Assembly (NCBI GenBank): GCA_016859345.1
Contig: CM029131.1
Coordinates: 4,575,320-4,639,319 of the forward strand
Direction: 5' to 3'
DNA: 64,000 nt
Origin: Istiophorus platypterus
Lineage: Eukaryota; Chordata; Actinopteri; Istiophoriformes; Istiophoridae
Of this stretch, positions 37,994-49,640 are shown one piece after another; the stretch's first letter is position 1, and every line of letters starts with the position of its first letter. A program made the translations under genes and the position numbers. Under the pieces are notes generated by a model. That model saw only the letters and a list, made by a program, of their open reading frames with translations, had not been told where the DNA came from and searched no databases.

Positions 37994-38041
37994 CAGCAGC
38001 ATCAGCATCAGCATCAGCAGCAGCAGCAGCAGCAGCAGCAT
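37994..38041. repeat. gabrb3: CAG/CAT trinucleotide repeat upstream of the gabrb3 start
   Basis: CAGCAGCATCAGCATCAG followed by eight pure CAG units (38015-38040). It lies 345 bp before the gabrb3 ATG, so probably in the 5' UTR or core promoter. Likely polymorphic. Confidence 0.9.
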
Positions 38042-38351
38042 CCCCCTGCACGCCCCGCTCATCAATATGCGCTTCAGCTCCTGAACGTAAGACTCAGAGA
38101 CGGAACGGAGAAGCGGAGCCAGTGATCGTTGCTGGGGAGGCGATGTCAGCCCATATTTCATATCTGACTCCATCAGCGAGCCCCTGACTTTTTATTTTTT
38201 CCCCTCCCCACCCCTCCGGTCGACTTGCGCCTTTTTTTGGGGGGGGGTCGCAATCAATGGATTTACTCTGATCTGATTGTTCATTTTTTTATTTTTATTT
38301 CGGGGGAGGTGTCTTTGCTGCTGTTGTGGCTGCAAACAACGAACAAAATAA

Positions 38352-38370
38352 AGAAAAGAAAAGAAAAGAA
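38352..38370. repeat. (AAAAG)n short tandem repeat
   Basis: Four AGAAA units about 17 bp before the gabrb3 start codon, inside the probable 5' UTR. Confidence 0.8.
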
Positions 38371-38386
38371 CAAACAGGGAAGGGTG

Positions 38387-38466
38387 ATGTTTCCTTTGCA
38401 CGGGGTGCGTCAATTCCGCGTCCTGTCCGCGCTGGTTGTCGGTTCGATCGTTTGCTGCGCTAAAAG
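38387..38466 (+). CDS. gabrb3: gabrb3 coding exon 1: signal peptide
   Basis: Reads MFPLHGVRQFRVLSALVVGS then IVCCAK and AG at donor GTGAGC. Same length class as the human beta-3 signal peptide, which also ends VVCCA. The frame stays open upstream to 38225, but nothing there resembles a beta subunit, so the ATG at 38387 (T at -3, T at +4, a weak context) is chosen by homology. Confidence 0.85.
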
Positions 38467-41400
38467 GTGAGCGGTGCCTCCGTCGTTTTATTTCGGAGAA
38501 GTCAAGGTTATCGCCCGGGGCTGACTGATGCTGGAGTCAAGGTGATGTTCTCCCCCTCTTGTGTCTGTGTTTCTTTCTTTTCTGTCATTCCAGCGTCAAT
38601 GAACCGAGCAACATGTCTTTCGTGAAGGAGACGGTGGATAAACTACTGAAGGGTTATGATATCCGACTGAGGCCAGACTTCGGAGGTATGTCCCCCCCCC
38701 CTCCATTTAATCCCCCTTCACGCCGTAAGGCAGGCAGCTTTATTTTTGGCGCCATTCACAGTGTTGTGGTCAGGTGTAAGAGTGTAGGCCTATATACATA
38801 TCCCGCTTTTTAACCTCTTCCAGGGGCCCCTGTTGCTGTCGGGATGAGCATAGACGTTGCGAGCATAGACATGGTGTCAGAAGTCAACATGGTGAGTGGA
38901 TTTACATCCCATAAATTGCTGTTTCCCTCTGTGTTTACTCCACCACATAATGCAGGCAGGGCTGCCTCTTGTGTGCTGACACACCGGCACTCACACAACA
39001 TGATTTCATAGCTTACTTGCTAGTAGGAAGTGCTGATGTAAAATCCATTCTTTTTTTTTTCTTCTGGAGCCATTATGTGATGCTGAGATGGATGGGCTGG
39101 GTTTCCCGTAAGCCATAAAACATCTTTATCTATCACACACACACACTCTGCGTGCATACGTGCACATGAAGCTCAGTGTGAAAAAGAAAAAAAAAGAACC
39201 ACCACACAATACAGCCTCCTGCTTCTGTCCCAAACAATGCTGATACTCAGACACCTGCAGCAACTCACACTTAGAAGAGAGATTAAAGCTGGAGCAGTGT
39301 TTTTGCAATCAGTACAGTCCACATTCGAGGCACATGCACTATGCACACCGAGGATAACATGCACTAGTGATGCTGGACTCTCCGAATCGACAGCTAGAAG
39401 AAGCCTTGGCTCTGAATTTAATCTGCTTGTTAACCTCTGGAGCCACAATTAACAGTGTTTGAGGAGTGTCCACCCAGGAGGCCCCTCTGAGTGGAGAACT
39501 ATCAGGGAACTCTGATTGGATTTGTTAATTTGTGAGCCGGATGCTGTTTGCCCTGCATTGACACGTGTACCCACACGCAGGAGAAGTAACTTCGGGCTGT
39601 TGTATCTTAAAATATCAGCCGACGATGACCCAAATTGCACTGGAAACGAGAGACACTGTCTCGCCCCATTCGCTGCTTTTTTCGATTCTTTTGAAGGAAA
39701 ATAGGATTTTTAAGGCTCCTTCACCAGACTGAACGGTGGACGTTGCTTGTAATTGGTTTGAATCTGGGCTTTGAAACCCACAAGCCCTGGTCGCTGATTC
39801 CAGATCAACACCTCTACTCCGACACGTTTCATGGGCCATTGCTTGTGTAGGTGTGACCATTATGGCTTTTATTAGAGATGCCGGCTGCTGAGCCCATGTG
39901 CTTTGACAGCAGCACGGTCACCAAAGCAATGTGGCCGTGAAGTGTCAAATTCAGGTTAGTCAGGGATGCAGCAGTTTACACCTCTGTATGTGTACATCAT
40001 CCACCTAAGGATTATCACAGTGCACAGAATATCACTTCACACATCCTTATCGACCAGGTTTACTGGAGAAGAATAAGGCTACATATATACTGGAGCATAT
40101 TAGAAAATGATTATTATGTATCTGGTAGGAGGTGGGTGGTGGGTGTTGATCAATACTAATGACTCAATGATTACTTCACCCTGTGACTCCTGGCTTTGAA
40201 AACTGACTTTCTTTGGTTGCTTTGAGGGAAATGTTGCTGCCTAGATTAGGTTGTTTTTTTTTTCCTTTGAGCAAAGAAGACTTTTAATAATCAGTTTATC
40301 ATTTTTGTCAATATTTTAGGTGAAAATACAAAACATTTCCTAGTTCTACCTTTTAAAATGTGAGCATGTTCTGTTTTTTGTCTTGTATGATATTGTATTA
40401 ATAGTTTTGATGTTTGGAACTTTAATTGGACAAAATATTTGCTATTTGAGGACGTCAACTTGGGCTGTATGAACCAGATTTTCTGTCATTTGTTATGGTA
40501 TATTTATTGCTGATATTCTATCAATATTACTTTTTCCTCGTGGTTTTTATCATCATGCAAATCCTAGTTTATTCTTTTGTTCAAGGAATGTGACTAACAA
40601 TTATTTTCGTTATCAATCAATTATTTTTCCATTGACTGATGCATTGATCAGTTCACAAAGCAGGAAACTGCTATAAAAGAAGCCCTTTCCTGGTAAAATA
40701 AAGTAGCTTTACCTAATAATGTGGTCAAATTAAGCATAGCTCACCAAATAAGTGCTAAAATGAACATGTTTGTCAGTGGATCCATTTTGTCTTTCATATT
40801 CATCCAGTCTAGTGTCTGGTTGCAGCTATACCTTTGACTTTTCATTATTTAACCGAGAGCATGTTCCTTCCTAAACTTTAACCAGGTGAGCGTGTAAACA
40901 TAACCATGAAAATGTTCATATGCTTGAGTTCTTATGAGAAAATACAGTGTCAGGAGGCACAGATGGAAAATGCTGTCATGGAACATTTGGCAGATATGTT
41001 CTGTGTTTTTATTTAGTGACTTGGCAGATACAATTGTTAGAAATGTTTCTTCATCTTAACCCAACGGTCCAGTTGAGCGTTTATGATCCATGCTAAAGAC
41101 TTTGTATACACACAGTTCAGCTGCTAACGTTAGCTAGTGAGCCAAGCAGGCTATTTTTCACAGAGCAGATGAAGGCAGTTGATCAACCATTGAGTCAGAC
41201 AGCTGAGATCGCACTCAAACTGATAAATAATTACGTCTACTTTTCATCGCCACCAATGCACCGAGGGACTGCACATGTGCATTTCTGCATCTGTACCTCA
41301 TAGATGGACAATTCCTGGATGTCATCCAGCGTCCAAGCCAAAACAAGACTGGTCAAGCTGTTTGTTTTTTCACCAGCGTTTGACATTTAGTGCATCCTTT

Positions 41401-44400
41401 TATCCAGTGCTGGGACCGTCTGTGGTTTTGCCTATGGGGATATTCCGGAGGGTAAAGGATAATGAATGCTTTTGTCCTGACAGTGACAGCGCCATGCTTC
41501 ATCCATTCAACAATGCTAAACAGCACAGCCCAGATAAATGCTGCTCTCTCAGTTCCTTTTGCAAGGGAGGAAATTTCCGAGTTGTTAGGCACCATTCTGC
41601 ATTAATTTCAATAGAATGTCAGTTACTAAATCCACCTCACTTGCCTAGTGGAAGGACCCAGGGCATAATTGGGAAACTAGTCTTGATAGTTGAGGGTTTT
41701 TTTGAAACAAAGACTGCTTGTTACGCCAAAATTAGAACTGGATCCTACTCAGCAGATGAAGAAAGAAACAATACTGCCAAATTTTAGGCTCCTTTACAAA
41801 GATGACAGGTAATGCCACAACACCGTAAAATACAAAGAAAGTATATAAGGTGCAATTAATTAGTAAAGGTCTTCTTCCTGCAGTTTTAGCTCATGGCCTT
41901 GTTAAGAAAAGGGTCATTTTCAAAGGTTGGATTGAGATAAAAGAGAGTTAGAGGTTAATGAGGTTTCAGATAAATTAGTGCAAAAGGTTAAGGTTAGGCA
42001 TTGGCTGTGGGGGTTAAGGTTTAGGTGAAGGAGTGACAAATGAGTACAAGTCAATAGAATGTTCTCACAAGTATAACCAGGTAATACATGCAGGCATGTG
42101 AATCTGGAAAATCTATATTAGAGGGAACTAAATGACCAACTGATTTCTTGTACTGGGCTAAAAACACAACCATCTTCAGATGCTATATGCAGGTTAATTG
42201 GGGTTTATTAGGGGCTGTGCACAAATTATTAGGGGGGTGAGGGGGTCAGAAAATGGAGAGGACTATGTATTTTTTCTTTTTGCTGTATGGATGGTATGAG
42301 CAGAGAGGGTTCTTATTTATTCTCACCCTAAATTCCTATTTCAGAATTCCCTTGTGGGATTAATAAAATAATCTTTTTATTTAATTACTTCAAATGATGC
42401 TTATTCCATATGCAGAAGACAACAATCCTGTCCCCTTACAAGGTCTTTATATTTCCCATTACAATTAACTAGACTATAGCACTGATATATCAGCATTTAG
42501 AAGCACAGAATTCTCTGATTCTTTGTGAGTTTTAGTGATTAAATGCTTGGTATACAGTCATTCCTGCCTTCACTTTAGTCTGGCTCATATCATAAGGGAA
42601 ACAAATTGTTTAATGTGTCTTATAAAGTTGGTCTATGTTAAAGTGCAATCATTTCACTCCCGTAGGTTTGGTTGTGTTATGCTAGCGGCAGCTAATGTAG
42701 CATCCAGCCACAAGCTTCAAGCAGAGATGAGGAGCGATCAAGAGAGGTCTGGAATAATCCAAACTTTCCAAATCTTCGTCTTTTAGACACAAGTGAAACT
42801 GACTCATGTGACATCACTTGTGGTAATTTATCAGATTTTAGCTCCTTGTGGAGCTGCAAAAGACTACAACTTTTTTTTTAATTGCATTGGTACTCTTCAA
42901 GACCCGTAAACAGAATTTGACATATAAAATCAGGAAAAAAGAAATATAAGATCCCTCTGACCTGTGGCATTTGCTGCCTCACACTGTATATTCTCCTCTT
43001 ATACACTTCCACTCAATTCTTATACACACCTCCACTCTGGTTTTATTTGATGTGAAGCGGAAGTTCATTTCATCAACCCATGCCAGAGTCAAAGGTGTGC
43101 TTTGAAACGCTATTAGTTCTGGGAATTTTACTGGTCATAACCCTCAGGCAGATTAAGAGACTTAGGAAATGAAGGTGGGAAGAGAACTATAAGATCTAAA
43201 GATTTATTGAATGATCAAACCAAAAAAAAAAGAGCAGAGAAAATGAGGGATAGAAGATCTTAGATATCAGTGAAAAGGAGAGAGGCAGAGAGATTGGAGG
43301 CAGTAACTGATCGAAACACCCGCAAGCCTGCAAGACAGCAAGTGATTGTAGCATCTGGCCCGTCCAAAAACCCACCTGGCAGGGCAGGTCAACCAAGTTA
43401 GTCTCTGCCACTCTGACGACTTCGCAGAGCGCGAGCTCCTACACTAACAGATGCCGAAGCGTCTGAGAAAGGCGCACTAATTACCTCTGAGGTTTGTTTG
43501 CCTCGTGTCTGGGGCCTCGGCTGATGAGGAAACACAGACTAGGACAAGATCAAGAACAAGGCAAAATAGATCAGTTGCTTACTTAGAAAGTAGTCGTGGA
43601 TTTCAGAATGGATTTCACCTGATAATGTGCCGTTTGTTCGTGCCGTTTGGCAATGCTAAATCCTTTTTTAAAAGGGTTTTTTGACAATAGAAAATTGGTT
43701 TAATGTAAGGTTTGGAGGTGGAAATGAACACAGTGTTTGTCTGCATTTAAAATGCCTCAAAATACTGCTATTAAGAAAGTTTTAGTGGAAAATAAGGCCA
43801 GCATGCGTAGGTGTGTTTTCATTATCCTGACCTTCTCTTGCAGAAATGGACAAACAGGCGTGATTTTCTGTTGCACAAAGAGCCATCAAAGCCTTTATCC
43901 TTACCTATTATCTGTGCTGTGTGAAAGTCATCACAATTTGCGGAAATTAAATTACAGCACAATGAAGGTAGAGTTGATCACACAGGGGAAATGGTCAGAG
44001 CTTGCACTGTCGGCGTAGTTGCAGTAACGGGTTGAACAAGCTCCTCATCCATACACCCACGGCAGCATGTGGGTGTCAAAAAGAAGAAAAAAAACAGAAA
44101 CCTGTCATTATGGAGAGTTGAAAAGACTCTCTCAATCTCTTTCTCCAAATGTTCTTGCTGCCTGTTTTGTTTTTTTAGATTTAGATTTAGATTTAGTAGC
44201 ACAACAAGCGCCTAAACTAGCTGCACTTTAATTTTATTCCTCCTGACTGGTGGTTTTTCATGTCTCAGGTAATTTACATGTACATATGCAACTAGATTTC
44301 TGCGGAATGACATCAGGATAATTCTACAAGGCTCTAAGGTGAATAACTTCAAATACTTAACCTCGTCTGGACATGACTGTGCCACTATTACTAACAGCAA

Positions 44401-47400
44401 TCTATATACTATATGCTCTCCAGCATAAAATACATCTTGGAATCAGAAATTGCCAATGCACTAACTACGGCACTCTAATTATCTTATATAGGTCTTCTAG
44501 CTATGCAAAAAGAGTATTTCTTTTCTCTGTGCTCTGAGTGGGGCTTAATATACCCCCATTTCTTTTATCCAGCATCCGGCTTCCTGCCTGATGGAATGTA
44601 ATTGGCCTCAGGAGAGAGCCCACTGTACAATGAAGTGATGATCACTAAGATTCACAATAAGCAAAGCGGGCACTTCCTGGTTTTAGTGCCAACCCACTGA
44701 AAGGACGCATCAATTGTAGTGGGGGGGGGGTCCGACTGATTCTATCCTCATTCCCTTGAAGACAATAGCCCTGCACTGAGTTGCATACACCTCTAAGACT
44801 ACCTCATGCATTGGCCTGGGAAATTTAAAACTGACAGTTGCCGACCTCATTTCCTTTCTCAAGCAGCCCTTATGGCATAACAAATAAAAAGGGGGCAGGT
44901 AAACTATGAGCTGGATTTATGATGGGAATTATTGCAAAGGTCATCAGTCAACAGTCTGATTCTACTTACTGTAATGAATACAGCAGATATATGAGGTTTA
45001 AGAAGGGGAGTAAAGGGTCCCCTGTGGAAATAAAACGGAGGAACACTTACCCCCTTGATTCTTTTAATTGAGTTAAAAAGCTTAATAAAAAGCTCAGGAG
45101 AAATCAAACCTCACATTTTTTGGTTCATGGCTGTACTCTGTGTCTTTGCATTCATGGTTGGCGCCTTAAACCCCCGGACCACCTGAGTCAATATAATAAT
45201 AAATGTAAGGTTACAGTCATATTCAGGATCCCTACATGCTTGCTATGCGTATTATAATAGATTATAAATTGGATCAGTTGCAAACTAAAGGAACAGTGGT
45301 GTCCATCACTGGGATCTGGACCCTCCCAGAGGACCATGAGATAAATCTGTAGCTGCTAAACAGAATAGGAAGGGAGAAAATAAACACATTGCCACAGCTC
45401 TAAAGCAAAATCTCTTACTTTTTAGGCTTTGTTCTATTCTTTCCTTTTTGTGCAAATTGCAGGATAATGTTACCTCTTCAAGCATCTGAGAGCTTTTCAG
45501 ATATAACAATCTGATTATGCAAGAACATTTTCATACCCTTGTCTTACATGTCAGTCATCTGAGGTTTGCTTCCAAGTCTGATTTAGCAAACTCACTTTTT
45601 ATTGCAAAGAAAATGTGTAAATTGTCATCATTAGCATAAATGACATCCCTAAAACTGCTATAAATACAGCCTGTTCTGTTTAATTTGTCACAAGGTTCAG
45701 GTCCAGCTGTTTGGAAAACAGCACCCAGAAGTTGAACAAATTTAGCAATAAATCCTTAGAGGAGCACTGTACTCTGACAGAAATTAAAAGTGAATGATCT
45801 GATATAAGGTGAGATGCTGAAAAACTGTCTTGTCCATGAGGGCATACAGTCAAAATGAGGTGGATGAGATAACATTTTATAGTATGTATAAGAGTCAAGG
45901 GTGTACTTTAGATAGGGGATAAAGGAGACATGTCCTCTGTCTCCATTCTATTCTTTTAGGATGATTTTCTTTCTAACGTCTCTCTAATCTAGCTGTCATA
46001 TTCCAGACAACAGAAACTACTTAGGGCTGAAAGAAGTAACCATACTCCCAGCTGCGTTGTTTGGATAAAAAAAAAACAATACAAACAACAAAAAAAACAA
46101 CAGATTTTATTTAGACTTAATATTCTCCTTTAAAGCTAGAAATAAACATCAGACAAGTCAAGACAGCAGAGCACAGTGCTCGATCTATCAGGAAGTATCT
46201 GTAAAGGAAACTAAAATGAACTTATGAAGTATTGATAGAGCATAAATACAGAGGTTTACAGTGTATTTCTGTACTTCTGACGCCTAATCTTTGGCTGCTG
46301 AAAACGTGTTTTGCCCCTCGAACGCTGCTTTCTCTAACTGCATCTGTTATATGATACACTTCTCGGACCTCATTTGATAGGAAACAACCAACATTCACAT
46401 CGTGCAGTTGCCAAAAAACCCAAAGGTAACAGCCAACCTAAAAATAGTGCAAATACTGTCCAACAGCAGATTACATTCAAGAGTCCATCATTTGTTAAAA
46501 GACAGAAAATCAGTTTTTCATGGAAAAAAAAGTAAATTCCTCAATAAATGTAAACTAAATCTTCAAGGAAAAGACTATAATATGCACCAGTAAATAAAAA
46601 CAGAAGGGAATGTGTGCAGTTATGTGCACTGTAGTGTCACAGTGATTCTGCTCATATCAGAGAAAAATGTTCTATTTGTACATTTTACCTTGGTAGTTCC
46701 CTGCCTTTCTCTCCATCTTTCCTTGTTATGAGGCAATACATCATAAAATATTAGACAGTGAGGAAATTGTCCGATATATCGAAGGCTGTCATTTAGAGGA
46801 AAAAAGCCCAATTCAATCACCTCCCCGTGTTTGCTCTCGGTAAGGGACAAGTGCTATTTTTACCATTCTATAGCAGCAGAAGGGGGGCTCGGAAGTCGTT
46901 GAGGGATTCCCCCGCACTGCGGTGATATATGCCTCAGGGCCATCCCGAGGGAGCACTCTGAAATTACACTGAAGTGACTCAGATTGCTTTCCTGAACAGG
47001 GGTTCATGCGGAGTACATGGTGATTACAGATCGTACCATCGTTTGTCTCTCCCCGCACCGAAATGTGAAGTTAAGTCGGTGGGAAAACTTGCAGGGCTGC
47101 GGCCATTTATTTGTCATGTCGCTGTTGAGGAGAGCGGCTTTGATGTGTGTCAGATGTAATGACAATGGTTCTCTACTTTTCAGCCTATTCACACTCCCAT
47201 TGCACTGCGGCTCATGATGATGAGCTAGGCGCAGCATATGCCAGGGACAGAGAACATATGCCATGTGACAAACAATGTTAGCGGGATATTTCCTAGATTC
47301 TGGTTGTTATCACGGCATAGCAGTCGGTATAAGACAGGGAGGGAGATTAAATTGAATATGGGTCAGTTCACAGCCAAAACTCTCCTTATCTGAATTCTCA

Positions 47401-49605
47401 CACACCCTGAATGAAAGTGAATATGCAGTGGAGTTAATTGAATAATTGAGGCTTGCCTGGAAATCACTTCCACTGGTCACTGTCATTATCTCTGCTGAAA
47501 ACATATGCTAATAACCGAACAGCTGTGTGTACTGGGAATTCATGTGTTGTGGGAAATGGGAGAGTGTCAATAATTCATAATCCATAGTCCTAGTTCATAG
47601 AAAATCCAAGCCCGCCTCCCTGAAAAAAAAATAGTTCCAGGGCAGGTACTGCAAAGCTGCACTCATCCTCATCTGAAATTCATTTTGATTGTCTCCATGC
47701 AAGATTGATGAGGATTCCTTGGCCGTGTGTTTGTATAGGCTACATGGTTAATTTAAATCATTTATGTCTTATGAGAGGTGTGTGTGTGCATGTGTGTGTG
47801 TGTGTATGTGTGCACTGCAGCTGCTCGCGGGATGCCCACCTGCTGACACACTGTGGGGAAATGAAAATGCATACCGAAAGTGCAATACAGCTCGAGGAGA
47901 GGGAGGAGGAGGAATAGTGATGTGATAAGGGTCAAAACAAGGCTGTGTGAAAGAGATATTAGTCATTTGTAGGGACTGATGGAGGGTAAAGTTACGGTGG
48001 TAATGGAGAGGAAGCCAAGTCTACAGTACTCATTCACACAGCAAATTTAATTTCCACTACATGCAGAGATCCATCCACATCGAACACTTTAAAGGGACCA
48101 TGACTGATAACACTTATTGCCCTTTACGTCACAAAATCCTGGAAACTGACAAGAATTTATTTTCCTATCACCTAAAAGAACAGAAGGATGGTTGACTCCA
48201 TGCAACTGCTGGTAGATTATCAGCTTTCCTGCTCTGTTGTGGGCAAGTTATTCAAAAGAAGGAAGGTTAATCTTTGTAAAAAAAGGAGTTAATGTTTTTT
48301 AGTCACCAAAAAAAAGCCCTTGTAAATACATTTAGTTTTGATATCACTGAAGTTTAGCAACAAAATATTCCTCCACCAGTGCCGAACATCCTATGGGATC
48401 AGAGAAAGTAGTCCCTGCAATGTCATGGCTGGATTAAAGGGGAACTTCAACAATTTTGAACATCAAAGTCTTTCTGCAGATGTTAGGGAGTGCTGCTTCA
48501 TATGTATGACCCGTTTGTGACTCCAGAGGGAGCTGTGTGAAATTGAATCGATTGCCTCAAGTGATGTCACTTGAGTCAGCGTCAAGCCTCATCTCTGCTT
48601 GAGGCTGATATTAATAATATAATATTTTATTTTGATAGTTGTGAGAATATTTTGCATAGATGTGGCATACACCATTGCCTAACTTGGCTTGTACTTGTAC
48701 TGTCATTTTTTAGCTAATACTCATCAGTTCTCATAGTGTATACCGAAGCATTTACATAGGGCATCTCAACACCTACTTAGAGCACATCAGATATTAATTA
48801 GATAAATAGAAAATGGTGAAAAATTACCATCAAATTTCCCCAAACCCATGGCAATATCTTCACATGGATTGTTTTGTCCGATCAAGAAAGAACAAAACTG
48901 ATTTGCACTGCCACGATAGATAATGGTTATATTATCACCTAATATTTTAAATATATTTCCTCCCTTCCTACATTATTGCTAGGCATTCTGAGCCACACAG
49001 CCAGGACTGTCCCATTTTTTGGGGCTGCAGATACCAAACAGGCCATGGCTTTACCACCATTTTTTATGGCTCAGTGCCAATGAGCTTTCCTTCTCATGCT
49101 GTGCAACCAATCTGTATCCTGTGCTGACTAAGATCTGCCCTGTTCACATCTCTGTGTGCTAACCAAAACTCGGAGACCATAATGACTGAATATGAAGTGT
49201 CAGTAAAAATAAAGGAATAATTAACTTGCGGTCAATTGCCTGAATTTGCATAAATATATTTCAATCTATTCTTTAGTTATCTCATTAAAATGCAAAACCT
49301 CAAGTGTTTTGGAAGCATTAGTAACAGTGTTGAGACAGAGCATGAACGGGCGTGCTAAGAGACAAATAATTATTTCAGTTACATAACACACATGAATCTT
49401 TTTGGGAAGCCATGCTTCAGCTTCTTGCAGTGGCCGTTGCAAACTTCATTTTTACTCCCGTTTTTGGTGTGCACCTGAGAAATTGCAGCCCCGACGGACA
49501 ATGTGTGCTTTTGCCATTGCCAGCTTGGTGCAGGCCGGTTTAATTCCAACACCACAGCGGGCAGAGGGGAGATCATGGCTTTGCCCCCAGAGAGAGAAAC
49601 GGAGA

Positions 49606-49640
<35 letters not shown>

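Noticed and set aside
41275..41787. 170-codon plus-strand open frame in gabrb3 intron 3
   Set aside because: No recognisable domain, no splice or promoter context, amino-acid make-up typical of random sequence; a chance frame.
44174..44197. Interstitial telomere-like sequence
   Set aside because: The unit is TTTAGA, not TTAGGG, and only four copies are present.
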